64,000 bases of DNA from Lichenihabitans psoromatis (GCF_004323635.1 NZ_CP036515.1:558001-622000); one strand, 5' to 3'. Positions 36,764 through 45,245 are shown, numbered from the stretch's first letter. Made by a program: numbers and translations. The notes: generated from the letters alone by a model not told the origin.

Positions 36764-36799
36764 CGCTCGCTTCACTCGCACTGTTGAAGGCTCATCACG

Positions 36800-37822
36800 A
36801 TGCATACCGCGCTCTTTCCTCGCACCGGCGACCGGGTCAGCCGTCTGGGCTTCGGCGCCATGGGCTTCGCCGGCTGGTTCGGCGCGCAGTCGGAGGCGGA
36901 TCACATTCGCGCCCTGCATTATGCCTTGGATCGGGGTATCAATTTCATCGATACGGCGCGTGCCTATGGCGAGTCTGAAATGATCCTAGGACGCGGCCTC
37001 AAGCAATGGCGGGGCCCTAAGCCGTTTGTCGCCACCAAAGTCGAAGGGCTGGCGGGGGGCCCGCAATGGAGCACGAGTGTTCCGGTCGCGCTGTCACTGC
37101 CCAAGGGGCAAGTCACGGCGAGTTGCGAGGCGTCGTTGCGCGCGCTCGGGACGGACGCGATCGACCTCCTCCAACTCCATGCCTATTGGCCGGGTTGGGG
37201 CCACGAGGGCGATTGGATGGACGAATTGCGCGCCCTCAAGGCGGCCGGCAAGGTCCGGGCGATCGGCATTTCGGTGCCGGACCACCGTTCCGACATGGCG
37301 CTGCCGCTCGTCATGAGCGGCACGATCGATGCCGTGCAGACCGTGATCAACATCTTCGATCCGCAGGCGCTTGAAAACCTCGTGCCCTGCTGCCAACAGC
37401 ATGGGGTCGGGGTCATCGCGCGCTGCATTCTCGACGAGGGCGGACTGACGGGCTTCCTGACGCTCGACACGGAGTTCGACAGCGGCGATTTCCGCAAAGG
37501 CTATTTCGACGACACGGTGCCGCGCGCTGTCTATCTCGCTAAGGTCGACGCCCTGAAGCAATATGTGCCGCAACAGGCCAGCAGCTTGGCGGCCTTGGCG
37601 CTCAAATTCGCGCTTCATCATCCGGGGGTCACCGTGGGCCTATCGTCCATGCACGAGCAGCGCTATGCCATGATGAACATCGCGGCCGCGGCCGAACCAC
37701 CCCTGCGGCCAGAGATTTATAAGGCTTTGATGTTCAAGCACCGTTTCATCAAGGCCTTCATGGACGTGCGAAACTTCGCCGACCTCGATACGATTCCGGA
37801 GCCTGACGCGACCACGGCCTGA
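36800..37822 (+). CDS. Aldo/keto reductase
   Basis: A 340-aa NAD(P)H-dependent aldo/keto reductase. Catalytic residues: Asp and Tyr in FIDTARAYGESE at about 50-61, Lys in ATKVEG at about 78, His in LQLHAYWPG at about 119. The N-terminal TGDRVSRLGFGAMGFAG is typical. It is the last intact gene of the oxygenase operon and could oxidise or reduce a sugar or inositol intermediate. A decayed regulator fragment follows directly. Confidence 0.86.
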   Translation: MHTALFPRTGDRVSRLGFGAMGFAGWFGAQSEADHIRALHYALDRGINFIDTARAYGESEMILGRGLKQWRGPKPFVATKVEGLAGGPQWSTSVPVALSLPKGQVTASCEASLRALGTDAIDLLQLHAYWPGWGHEGDWMDELRALKAAGKVRAIGISVPDHRSDMALPLVMSGTIDAVQTVINIFDPQALENLVPCCQQHGVGVIARCILDEGGLTGFLTLDTEFDSGDFRKGYFDDTVPRAVYLAKVDALKQYVPQQASSLAALALKFALHHPGVTVGLSSMHEQRYAMMNIAAAAEPPLRPEIYKALMFKHRFIKAFMDVRNFADLDTIPEPDATTA

Positions 37823-37834
37823 GCGGGGCGAGGC

Positions 37835-38002
37835 ATGAGCCCACCCAATTGCATCTTCTCGGGGAACGATCAGATCGCACGCGGCATGGTCGATGCATTG
37901 CGCGAGTGCGGCCTGCGGGTGCCCGACGACGTCGCCGTGGTCGGCTTGCAAGATTGGAAGATCGTGGCTGCGGGTTCAAGGCCGCTGCTCGCGACGGTTT
38001 GA
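37835..38002 (+). pseudogene. LacI-family regulator remnant (C-terminal part)
   Basis: A 55-codon frame that matches only the C-terminal sensor portion of LacI-type regulators: IFSGNDQIARGMVDALRECG and VPDDVAVVGLQDW, then a stop. No helix-turn-helix is present. It begins 12 bases after the aldo/keto reductase stop, so most of an older regulator gene has been deleted at this point. Confidence 0.7.
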
Positions 38003-38020
38003 CATGAACCTCGTCCGCTC

Positions 38021-38312
38021 GTGCGTAAGCCCGAAGCGCCAAGGGGCATGGCGCGGTTCTGGCTGATTACCCTGCCGCTTATCCGACGGACGAGCGCGCT
38101 ATCCCTGATCCTCTCGGTCGCGGGCTCGGTGCTCACTTTGGACCAGTTTTACACCATTTTACGCTGGGGACCGAACAACCAGACGCTAACGACGGTCTAC
38201 TAAAGCTTCGACCTGTCGTCCGTGTCCTTCAAGCTTAGCCGCGGGGCGGCGCTGTCCGTAGTGCTGCTCGCGATCCTGAGCGTCGCGCAACTGAACCTGC
38301 TTCGACCCCGGA
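38021..38312 (+). pseudogene. Sugar ABC permease remnant (MalF type, C-terminal part)
   Basis: The frame reads FWLITLPLIRRTSALSLILS, then GSVLTLDQFYTILRWGPNNQ and TLTTVY, matching the last third of MalF-type permeases, with a stop at 38201-38203. The same frame continues past the stop with FKLSRGAALSVVLLAILSVA, the expected final helix. So this is a 5'-deleted permease with an internal nonsense codon. It is not a copy of the permeases at 22252 or 23108 by sequence. Confidence 0.68.
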
Positions 38313-38321
38313 TGACCTCTG

Positions 38322-38411
38322 GTGAGCCTCGTATCCTCCGCGTCCAACCGTGTCCTGACCTTGCGTATAGCCGCCCGCTATGCCGTCGGCCTTGCAGCGG
38401 CGGGTGCTGTT
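38322..38411 (+). pseudogene. Second sugar ABC permease remnant (N-terminal piece)
   Basis: From GTG 38322 the frame gives SNRVLTLRIAARYAVGLAAA, which looks like the cytoplasmic lead and first helix of a MalG-type permease and follows the MalF remnant in the order normal for such operons. Resemblance is lost after about 30 codons; the frame then runs on to 38564 with nothing I recognise. Confidence 0.45.
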
Positions 38412-38570
38412 CGTGGGACCTATCGCCTGGACAGGGTAGCCCAGCCTGGTGGGCTCGTGCCCATGCCGGCCGAGATCGAGGCAGATGTCGGCGGCGACTG
38501 GAACGGGACCTTAGATTGCTGCGACCGGCCCGCGTCGCTGAAGGCCGTGCCGTTTTTCGACTAGGAAAAC

Positions 38571-38721
38571 GCGGGGCGGTCGCCATCGCGTGTGATTTGC
38601 CGGAGCCGCGTCCACCGTAAAACGCCTTGTAGCGGAAAGGCTGGAAGAGCTTTCGAAACGCCTCCGGCAGAGTGATCTCAAGTCGTTTGAGGCGGCGCGA
38701 CGAAGCGGACCGTAATGCCAT
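38571..38721 (-). pseudogene. Phage terminase large subunit fragment (N-terminal)
   Basis: From ATG 38721 the frame encodes about 50 residues typical of large-terminase N-termini: LEITLPEAFRKLFQPFRYKA, then the Walker A loop GGRGSGKSHAMA. After that the frame loses all resemblance (arginine-rich shadow sequence), so the gene is cut near 38571, where the permease remnants begin on the other side. It starts one base after the stop of the small-terminase-like gene, the usual phage order. Confidence 0.68.
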
Positions 38722-38722
38722 G

Positions 38723-38941
38723 TTAGCTGTCGTCTCCGTCGTTGAGGTCCTTGAGGCCGCCATAGGCACGGTCGATCAGCGCGTTGATGGCCGAGATCCG
38801 CGCCGCCTCGCTGTTGGCGTCGCGTGCCAATCGTGCAAGTTCGGCGATTGCATCGGGGATGTGGGCGCGGATCGAATCGCGGATCAGGGATGCGGCTTCG
38901 TCGAGCGGCTTCGGTCGCTTGCGCGAGATGCGAGGCGGCAT
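38723..38941 (-). CDS. Small phage-type protein, probable terminase small subunit
   Basis: A 72-aa protein: MPPRISRKRPKPLDEAASLI, then AIAELARLARDANSEAARIS and INALIDRAYG. The basic N-terminus followed by helices with an ALIDRAYG ending is common in small-terminase-like proteins that precede large-terminase genes, and a large-terminase fragment follows immediately. Start ATG 38941 has GAGAGG upstream; a longer frame to 39013 would run through a terminator. Probably a non-functional leftover of a prophage. Confidence 0.55.
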   Translation of the reverse strand: MPPRISRKRPKPLDEAASLIRDSIRAHIPDAIAELARLARDANSEAARISAINALIDRAYGGLKDLNDGDDS

Positions 38942-38971
38942 GTCGGCCTCTCTGGTCGGGTGTTTGAAATG

Positions 38972-39001
38972 AAAAACCCCGGCAGCTAGAAAGCTCCGGG
39001 G
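38972..39001 (-). terminator. Rho-independent terminator
   Basis: On the minus strand CCCCGG-AGCT pairs with AGCT-G-CCGGGG around a TTCT loop, with a run of five T after it (AAAAA at 38972-38976 on the plus strand). It lies downstream of the small membrane-protein gene ending at 39055 and upstream of the terminase fragments. This is the best factor-independent terminator in the window. Confidence 0.8.
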
Positions 39002-39054
39002 TCTCAACCGCAACTCTGCAGTGAAGCTATATACACCAGATCAGCCGACCAAAG

Positions 39055-39294
39055 TCAACCAGAAGTTGCGGATGATTGTCGACGGCGAGAAAATTTCTTC
39101 ATCGCCACGAGCGCCCAAATGGCTTCCACCAGGCCGAACGGCCATGCACCTTGCAAAAAGCCGTAAGTTGACCCGAGAACACAAGCCGCAGAAAAGCCGA
39201 GCGTGAACCACGGACTGCGGTCTTCGACGGCATAAAAGAGCAGCATGGCACTGACGGCGACGAGGCCGAACAGGGTCAGCGCGTCAAACGACAA
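39055..39294 (-). CDS. Small conserved membrane protein (79 aa)
   Basis: A 79-aa protein with two hydrophobic segments, LFGLVAVSAMLLFYAVED and WFTLGFSAACVLGSTYGFLQ, and the closing block GAWPFGLVEAIWALVAMKKF, followed by a basic tail. It is of a type widespread but uncharacterised in alphaproteobacteria. It follows the 57-aa gene by 15 bases on the same strand and ends 54 bases before the strong terminator, so the two likely form one short operon. Function unknown. Confidence 0.68.
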   Translation of the reverse strand: MSFDALTLFGLVAVSAMLLFYAVEDRSPWFTLGFSAACVLGSTYGFLQGAWPFGLVEAIWALVAMKKFSRRRQSSATSG

Positions 39295-39309
39295 CAGTGG
39301 AACCGGCGG

Positions 39310-39483
39310 TTAGCGACGCGTTTCGGTCGCGGGCAGATATTGTGCATATTTGGCCTGCAGCTCGTCGCGCTCCTGGATGATTGCGAGATAAGCCTGCTTG
39401 GCCTCGGCCGAAACCGTGACGCTCTTCCCCTTGTCGCCCTTACGGCGTGGGATTTTTTTGAACTGCTCGGGTTGATCGTTCAT
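39310..39483 (-). CDS. Small hypothetical protein (57 aa)
   Basis: A 57-aa hydrophilic protein starting MNDQPEQFKKIPRRKGDKGK and continuing with a helix-rich part, SAEAKQAYLAIIQERDELQA, ending ATETRR. The second half would form an amphipathic or coiled-coil helix. It is too short for most gene callers. Codon-by-codon composition (Lys, Gln, Glu rich) and its closeness to the membrane-protein gene support it. Function unknown. Confidence 0.5.
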   Translation of the reverse strand: MNDQPEQFKKIPRRKGDKGKSVTVSAEAKQAYLAIIQERDELQAKYAQYLPATETRR

Positions 39484-39582
39484 GGTCGCTGTCTCCGGTG
39501 CCGCGGTGCACCATACAGCAAATGTCGAGACAGCGCTCCCACATACGCGGTTTTTTAAAGCTTAACGCCAGGAAGGATGCCT

Positions 39583-39816
39583 TTAATCCTTGGGCATATT
39601 TTCGCGTTCGGCCGCCGTGATGTCGTCGAGCGGGGTCGGACGAGCGGCTTCGGCCGAAAATTCGCCCATGTTCGGAACGTCGAGAACCGATCCCTGCCCA
39701 TCTTCCGTCACGATCTCGTCTGCCGACACACCGCCGACAGGCGTGGTCCCAGAGGCGCGGCGGCTTTCGACCGGAGCGGTGTCGCGATCGTCCGGAACGC
39801 TGGTCTTGCTCGTCAT
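39583..39816 (-). CDS. Hypothetical disordered protein (77 aa)
   Basis: A 77-aa acidic, Ser/Thr/Pro/Gly-rich protein with no hydrophobic core: TSKTSVPDDRDTAPVESRR at the start and PTPLDDITAAERENMPKD at the end. Probably intrinsically disordered. Start ATG 39816 is preceded by AAGGGAG at the right distance; a longer frame upstream is antisense to the next gene and is discarded. No recognised family. Confidence 0.5.
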   Translation of the reverse strand: MTSKTSVPDDRDTAPVESRRASGTTPVGGVSADEIVTEDGQGSVLDVPNMGEFSAEAARPTPLDDITAAERENMPKD

Positions 39817-39933
39817 GGCTTCACTCCCTTGTGTCGCCAATGCGGTCGCCGGCGTGGAGTTCCCGGATTGACGGCGAGGCTGCGACAGCGCATCCCCGCC
39901 ATCACGGTTTTTGTCACGCGAGCGAGCAGGGTC

Positions 39934-40404
39934 ATGCGCATCATCAACGTCACGGATCTGACCGGCGAGGCCTTCGAGGCCTATGGCGAAGTGGTCGTTC
40001 CGGCCCGGATCACCACGCGGGTGGATCGCGTCGCCCGGCTCGAGAATAAGCGGGACCATGCCGAGCCCAACCTGTTTATGGTCACAACCACAACGACGAG
40101 CGTGCCGCATCGTTTCGACAAGATGGAGAGCCATCCGGATTCGAGCCAGACGTTTTTGCCCTTCGCAGCGACCCCGATCCTGATCGCGGTCGCGCTGCCC
40201 GGCCCGGATGGGCAGCCGAACCTATCGACCCTGAAGGGCTTTCTCGCCTCGGGAGCTGGGTTCAGCTATCGCGCCGGCGTGTGGCATCTGCCACTGGCCA
40301 GCCTGGGCGAGCCGGTGGCGGCGGCCGGCTTCATGTATGAAGACGGCACACCGCGCGATTGCGTCTGGGCGGACGTCGAGCCCGTGACGCTGGTGCGCGA
40401 CTAG
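39934..40404 (+). CDS. allA: Ureidoglycolate lyase
   Basis: A 156-aa cupin-fold protein of the ureidoglycolate lyase family, which splits ureidoglycolate into glyoxylate and urea in purine (allantoin) breakdown. Seen: TGEAFEAYGEVV at the N-terminus, VPHRFDKMESHPDSSQTFLP in the centre, and GFSYRAGVWHLPLASLG, which carries the conserved active-site histidine. The length is normal. It stands alone here; other allantoin genes are not in the window, although a xanthine-dehydrogenase-family subunit lies 38 kb away. Convergent with the EF-P gene. Confidence 0.82.
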   Translation: MRIINVTDLTGEAFEAYGEVVVPARITTRVDRVARLENKRDHAEPNLFMVTTTTTSVPHRFDKMESHPDSSQTFLPFAATPILIAVALPGPDGQPNLSTLKGFLASGAGFSYRAGVWHLPLASLGEPVAAAGFMYEDGTPRDCVWADVEPVTLVRD

Positions 40405-40413
40405 CCGAGCCGA

Positions 40414-40980
40414 TCAGTCCTTGGCGCGTTCGACATAGGAGCCGTCCTCGGTCAGGATCACGACACGGGTGCCGGGCTGAATATGCGGCGGCACCATCGT
40501 CTTGCCTCCATTCGAAAGCTTGGCGGGCTTGTAGGACGAGGACGCGGTCTGCCCCTTGAAAGCCGGCTCGGTTTCCGTGATCTCGACGGTGATGCGGGCC
40601 GGAAACTGGATCGCGACCGGAATATCGTTGAAGAGGCTGAGCATCACCTTCATGCCCTCTTGCAGGTAGAGGGTCTGATCGCCGATGACGTCGTTCGGCA
40701 CGACGACCTGATCGTAGTTTTCCGAATTCATGAAGGTATAGCCTTCCCCGTCCTCATAGAGATAGCTGAACTCGCGGTCCTCGACGAAAGCGCGTTCGAC
40801 CTGCTCGGTGGTCTTGTAACGATCCGTGATCTTCACGCCGTCGCTGATACGCCGCATATCGATCTGGGTCGTCGGCGTGCCTTTGCCGGGGTGGAAGCTT
40901 TCGGCCGTGAGAACGATGTAGAGCTGATTGTCCTTTTCGACGACGTTGCCCTTGCGGAGCGAGCTGGCGATGACTTTCAC
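40414..40980 (-). CDS. efp: Elongation factor P
   Basis: A 188-aa EF-P, which binds ribosomes stalled at polyproline stretches and restores peptide-bond formation. Three-barrel length and motifs are normal: [20 protein letters not shown], the modification loop [10 protein letters not shown] with Lys33 as target, and [12 protein letters not shown]. It starts at GTG 40980 with AAGGA upstream; the frame extends further but that part is antisense to the modification gene. Divergent from epmA and epmB, which together put beta-lysine on this lysine. Confidence 0.93.
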   Translation of the reverse strand: MKVIASSLRKGNVVEKDNQLYIVLTAESFHPGKGTPTTQIDMRRISDGVKITDRYKTTEQVERAFVEDREFSYLYEDGEGYTFMNSENYDQVVVPNDVIGDQTLYLQEGMKVMLSLFNDIPVAIQFPARITVEITETEPAFKGQTASSSYKPAKLSNGGKTMVPPHIQPGTRVVILTEDGSYVERAKD

Positions 40981-41130
40981 GAAACTGGTCCTTGATGCAT
41001 AGATGAACGACGAAACGGCGGAAAGCGACCGAGCCTTGCGGCCGATCGCGAGTGGCCGGCACCATACCGAATTCCGCTTGTATTGCCAGTGCGCTCGGCG
41101 CCGGCTCGATGGTCCTGAGGATTGACGCGT

Positions 41131-42174
41131 TTGATTGAAGCCTCCCCCTGGTGGGACCCCGCACGGTTTGCGGATCGCAGACCCGTCCTGCACGCGCGTG
41201 GACAGGTGACGGTGGCGCTGCGCCAATGGTTCGCAACTACGGGCTTCACAGAGGTCGAGACAGCACTTCTGCAAGTATCCCCGGGCAACGAAACGCATCT
41301 TCACGCGCTGTCGACCGCGATCCATGCGCCAGACGGCGCCCCCCTTCCGCTGCACCTGCATACATCGCCCGAATTTGCGATGAAGAAGCTTCTGGCTGCG
41401 GGAGAGGACAGGATCTTCACGCTCGCCCGCGTGTTCCGGGATCGCGAGCGTGGTCCGCTGCATCACCCTGAATTCACGATGCTCGAATGGTATCGGGCCC
41501 GCGAGCCTTACGAACGCCTGATGGAGGATTGCACGGCTCTCCTCCGGCTCGCCTCGTCGATCACCGGCGCGACGCGCTGGCATTGGCGCGGCCGCGACGC
41601 CGATCCGCTCGCGACGCCAGACCGCGTGAGTGTCAGCAGGGCCTTCGAGCTCTATGCCGGCATCGACATCGACGCGACGCTTCGACCAGATGGCGCAGAT
41701 CGCGGCGCCCTGGCGGCCGCTGCCCGGCAAGCCGGCGTTCAGATCGCCGCTGATGACGATTGGTCGGACATTTTCAGCCGGATTTTGGTCGAGCGTATCG
41801 AGCCGCACCTCGGAATTGGCCGCGCCACGATCCTCGATCGCTACCCGAGTGTCGAGGCGGCGCTGGCCCGCTCTTGCGCCGACGACCCCCGCTTTGCCGA
41901 ACGCTTCGAACTCTATGTCTGCGGCGTCGAACTCGCCAACGGCTTTGGCGAACTCATCGACGCGGCCGAGCAGCGGCGCCGCTTCCAGGCCGCGATGACG
42001 GAACGACTGCGACGTTACGGATCGACCTATCCGATCGACGAGGATTTCATCGCCGCGCTCGCGCATATGCCGCCGGCCAGCGGCATCGCGCTCGGGTTCG
42101 ATCGGTTGGTCATGCTGGCGGCCGGCGCAACCCATATCGAGCAAGTGCTTTGGACCCCGGTGGCGGGGCGATGA
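41131..42174 (+). CDS. epmA: EF-P lysine ligase EpmA (GenX/PoxA)
   Basis: A 347-aa class II lysyl-tRNA synthetase-like enzyme lacking the anticodon-binding domain; it attaches beta-lysine to EF-P. Seen: motif 2 [20 protein letters not shown] at about 101-120, FTMLEWYRA, the substrate block [19 protein letters not shown], and motif 3 [16 protein letters not shown]. Start is uncertain: TTG 41131 lies 10 bases after GAGGA, while TTG 41122, three codons earlier, would be too close to it. The stop overlaps epmB by ATGA. Confidence 0.9.
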   Translation: MIEASPWWDPARFADRRPVLHARGQVTVALRQWFATTGFTEVETALLQVSPGNETHLHALSTAIHAPDGAPLPLHLHTSPEFAMKKLLAAGEDRIFTLARVFRDRERGPLHHPEFTMLEWYRAREPYERLMEDCTALLRLASSITGATRWHWRGRDADPLATPDRVSVSRAFELYAGIDIDATLRPDGADRGALAAAARQAGVQIAADDDWSDIFSRILVERIEPHLGIGRATILDRYPSVEAALARSCADDPRFAERFELYVCGVELANGFGELIDAAEQRRRFQAAMTERLRRYGSTYPIDEDFIAALAHMPPASGIALGFDRLVMLAAGATHIEQVLWTPVAGR

Positions 42175-43220
42175 GCGAGACGCTCCGCAGCCCCTCCGCC
42201 TTGGCCGACGCCGGACTTCTCGCCCCCGATGCCGTCATGGCCCTGACCGAGATCGCGTCACGCTATGCCGTCGCGCTCACGCCGACCCTTGCGGCCTTGA
42301 TCGATCCCGCCGACCCCGCAGATCCCATCGCCCGCCAATTTCTACCGAGCCTCGCCGAACGCGACACGACGCCAGACGAGCGCGCCGACCCGATCGGCGA
42401 CGAGGCTCACACGCCGGTGCCCGGCATCGTCCACCGCTACCCTGATCGCGTCTTGCTCAAGCTCCTTCATATCTGCCCGGTCTATTGCCGGTTCTGCTTC
42501 CGCCGCGAAGTGGTCGGGCCGGGCGAGCAGGCGGTGCTGCCGCCGGAGGCGGTCGAGGCGGCGCTCGACTATATCGCGGCTCATGGCGAGATCTGGGAGG
42601 TCATTCTGACAGGCGGTGACCCGCTCATGCTATCGCCGCGCCGGCTCGACGCCATCATGCGGCGGCTCGCGTGCATCGCACATGTGCGGATCGTGCGGCT
42701 GCATACGCGCGTTCCGGTGGCCGATCCGGCTCGGATCAATGCAGAGCTCATCGCGGCACTTCAATCATCGCGGAAGACCGTTTACGTGGCGCTTCACGCC
42801 AATCATTCGCGCGAACTTACCCTCGAGGCCGGAGCGGCCTGCGATCGGTTGATCGACGGGGGCTTCGTCATGGTCAGCCAGACCGTGTTGCTGCGCAGCG
42901 TCAATGACAGCGTGGACGCGCTGGCGGATCTGATGCGACGCTTCGTCGAACTCCGTATCAAGCCCTATTACCTCCATCACGGCGATCTGGCGCCAGGGAC
43001 GAGCCATTTCCGTGTGGGATTGGCGGAAGGGCAAGCCCTGGTTACGGCGTTGCGCGGGCATGTATCGGGGCTCTGTCAACCGACTTACGTGCTCGATCTC
43101 CCGGGTGGATTTGGCAAAGTCTCGGCATCCCGCGCGAGCCTGTCGCCGCGCGACGACGGCCGCTTCGACATCGAGGATTTTAGGGGCCAAGCGCACGTCT
43201 ATCCGCCATCAACACCTTGA
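42171..43220 (+). CDS. epmB: EF-P beta-lysylation protein EpmB (lysine 2,3-aminomutase-like)
   Basis: A 349-aa radical-SAM, PLP-dependent enzyme converting (S)-alpha-lysine to (R)-beta-lysine for EpmA. Seen: the 4Fe-4S motif CPVYCRFC at about 101-108, [32 protein letters not shown], and the region [10 protein letters not shown] near the C-terminus that in this family carries the PLP lysine. Shorter than clostridial lysine aminomutases (about 415 aa), as EpmB should be. Coupled to epmA, and opposite efp. Confidence 0.9.
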   Translation: MSETLRSPSALADAGLLAPDAVMALTEIASRYAVALTPTLAALIDPADPADPIARQFLPSLAERDTTPDERADPIGDEAHTPVPGIVHRYPDRVLLKLLHICPVYCRFCFRREVVGPGEQAVLPPEAVEAALDYIAAHGEIWEVILTGGDPLMLSPRRLDAIMRRLACIAHVRIVRLHTRVPVADPARINAELIAALQSSRKTVYVALHANHSRELTLEAGAACDRLIDGGFVMVSQTVLLRSVNDSVDALADLMRRFVELRIKPYYLHHGDLAPGTSHFRVGLAEGQALVTALRGHVSGLCQPTYVLDLPGGFGKVSASRASLSPRDDGRFDIEDFRGQAHVYPPSTP

Positions 43221-43317
43221 TTACGCGGTGTAGAACCCCGTTGTTGAGGCTTGGCGAGGTTGCACGACGGAGGGCGCCTCCCTAAGCTTTTACCCGATGC
43301 AATGCAGGAGGTGGGTC

Positions 43318-43848
43318 ATGCCGCGCTTGTTCACGGGCCTCGAAATCCCTCCCGAACTCGCGGCCGAACTGGCCTCCATGCGAGGTGGCTTGTTCGGCGC
43401 ACGCTGGATCGACGTCGAAAATTATCATCTCACCTTGCGGTTCATTGGCGACATCGACGACGCGACCGCCAATGACATCGATCTCGAACTCGGCCGGATC
43501 CGGCGCGCTCCCTTCGAGGTCACGCTGCAGGGTTTAGGCTTCTTTGGCGGCGACAAGCCCCGCGCTATCGTGGCCAAAGGGCAAGCCGTCCACCCCCTCA
43601 TCGAATTACAGGCCGAACAGGAACGGCTGATCCGGCGGGTCGGCCTGCCACCAGAACCGCGCAAGTTCACGCCACACGTGACGCTGGCTCGGTTGCGCGG
43701 CGCCTCGACCATGGCGGTTGCAGACTATCTTGGCGCTCGCGGATTTCTGAGCAGACGCTTCCAGGCCGATCGTTTCGTCTTGTTCTCGTCGCGCGATTCA
43801 GTCGGCGGGGGGCCCTATGTGATCGAGGCGACCTACCCTCTCGGATAG
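43318..43848 (+). CDS. thpR: RNA 2',3'-cyclic phosphodiesterase (2H family)
   Basis: A 176-aa 2H phosphoesterase (formerly 2'-5' RNA ligase), which opens 2',3'-cyclic phosphates. The two defining H-x-T motifs are HLTLRF at about 40-45 and HVTLARL at about 121-127. Length is normal. Start ATG 43318 follows AGGAGG closely. Convergent with the outer-membrane protein gene. Confidence 0.88.
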   Translation: MPRLFTGLEIPPELAAELASMRGGLFGARWIDVENYHLTLRFIGDIDDATANDIDLELGRIRRAPFEVTLQGLGFFGGDKPRAIVAKGQAVHPLIELQAEQERLIRRVGLPPEPRKFTPHVTLARLRGASTMAVADYLGARGFLSRRFQADRFVLFSSRDSVGGGPYVIEATYPLG

Positions 43849-43887
43849 GTCGCCTCGTCGTCAGATCACAAGACGATTGAAGCGACG

Positions 43888-43907
43888 GAGCGACGGCCCC
43901 GCCGCTC
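43888..43907. terminator. Hairpin between convergent genes
   Basis: GAGCGACGG pairs with CCGCCGCTC (one mismatch) around a very short loop in the 65-base gap between thpR and the outer-membrane protein gene. It may serve both directions. No clear T-run. Confidence 0.35.
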
Positions 43908-43913
43908 TGTTAG

Positions 43914-45245
43914 TTACTCGAAGTGGTAGGCGAGACCGGCGCGGACGATATTGCCGTCGCGCTTCTGGACGCAGTCGCAACCATTCAGATTGACGATCTT
44001 CGAGTTCGACTTGAACTCGTAGAGATCTTCGACGCGAAGGGAGACGCGCTCGCTCAAGCGGTAATCGAGACCACCGCCGACCGTCAGGGCATCGGTCGGA
44101 ACGCGACCGCGCTCCGATCCGGTGACACGATCGATCTGCTCGCTGCGACCGAAGCCGACACCGGCCGCGACGAAGGGCAGGAAGCTGCCGAAGGCGTAAC
44201 CGGCGCGACCGCGGATGTCGGCCTGGATGTAGTTGCGGTAGCTGACCGGGTCGGCCGATCCGGGCAGACGGCCGTTGCCGGTGAAGTCTGCAAAGGACGT
44301 GCTGGCATCGAAGCCGAGCATGTAATGACCGAACATGAAGTTTGTACCGGCGTAGATGCCGCCGAGACCGCCATCCGCATCGGTGTTGGTGGCGCCGACG
44401 CCCGCGGTGCGGGTATGCGCCGTTACGCTGCCGTAGCCGCCAAGGATACCACCGTATCCACCGGCCCAGTTCACGTCGCCGGCCTGATCGATATAGGCGC
44501 GCGGTGCATAATCACCGAAGCGATAGATCAAGGCGGCGCGGAAGAAGTTGCCGTCCGACTTGGTGCGGAACGTCTGGCCGTTGAACGCGTAGGTCGAGTT
44601 CGGCAGGTTCTGGTAGAGATATTCGGCGCGGAGGATGACCGGGCCGAGCGCCCAGCTCGGCAGGTTCGGGAACAGAGCCTGCGGATTAAGCTTATATTCG
44701 AGACCCGCGCCGACCGTCCAACCGACGGTGCGGTTCACTTGGCCGTAGTAGTTCGGAATGCGGTTGAGGCCGCCCGTGCCGTATTGATAGGTTTCGTTGA
44801 CGACGGCGCCGCCGGCGATGAACGGCATGAAGTTGCCGAACTCGTAACCGAGCAAGCCGCGGAAGCGGATATCGTAAAGCGAGTCGGTCTCGCTCGGCGT
44901 CAAACCGACCTGGCCCGGGTTGATCTTGCGGATGACGTTGAGGTCGATCGAACCTTCGACACCGTAGACGATATGGCCGGACTGGAAATTATAGCCGACC
45001 AGCGCGCCGCCGGTCTGGCCGCTCGCGTTGACCGAACGTGAGGTCAACTGGCTGTTATGGTACGAATTGAAGCCGTAGCCGTAGGTGGTTCCGACGTAGA
45101 CGCCGGACCAATCGTTGTAGTTGATCGGCGCAGCCGCGAAGACCGGAGGTGCGCTGCGGGACGGAAGGTCTGCTGCCTGGGCAAGAGCGGAACACGTCAG
45201 CAGGCCGACCAGTGTTCCAACACCCTTCACGATTGAATTACGCAT
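43914..45245 (-). CDS. Outer-membrane beta-barrel protein with two tandem Omp25-like barrels
   Basis: A 443-aa exported protein. Signal peptide about 1-24 (GVGTLVGLLTCSALAQA, cut before ADLPS). Two repeats follow, each like a complete Omp25/Omp31 eight-stranded barrel of the Hyphomicrobiales: repeat 1 about 45-245, from WSGVYVGTTYGYGF to FFRAALIYRFGDY; repeat 2 about 255-443, from LGGIYAGTNFMFGHYMLGFD to NIVRAGLAYHFE. Shared landmarks are the YGVEGS/LGFDAS strand, GRAGYAFGSFLPFVAAGVGF against GLLGYEFGNFMPFIAGGAVV, the closing aromatic strand and charged loops. Relatives normally have one barrel (about 210-260 aa). Function: likely structural or adhesion/immune-shield protein. Confidence 0.85.
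   Translation of the reverse strand: MRNSIVKGVGTLVGLLTCSALAQAADLPSRSAPPVFAAAPINYNDWSGVYVGTTYGYGFNSYHNSQLTSRSVNASGQTGGALVGYNFQSGHIVYGVEGSIDLNVIRKINPGQVGLTPSETDSLYDIRFRGLLGYEFGNFMPFIAGGAVVNETYQYGTGGLNRIPNYYGQVNRTVGWTVGAGLEYKLNPQALFPNLPSWALGPVILRAEYLYQNLPNSTYAFNGQTFRTKSDGNFFRAALIYRFGDYAPRAYIDQAGDVNWAGGYGGILGGYGSVTAHTRTAGVGATNTDADGGLGGIYAGTNFMFGHYMLGFDASTSFADFTGNGRLPGSADPVSYRNYIQADIRGRAGYAFGSFLPFVAAGVGFGRSEQIDRVTGSERGRVPTDALTVGGGLDYRLSERVSLRVEDLYEFKSNSKIVNLNGCDCVQKRDGNIVRAGLAYHFE

Noticed and set aside
40981..42144. Upstream extension of the EF-P frame on the minus strand
   Set aside because: It is antisense to epmA and unlike EF-P; the GTG at 40980 with AAGGA upstream gives a full-length EF-P.
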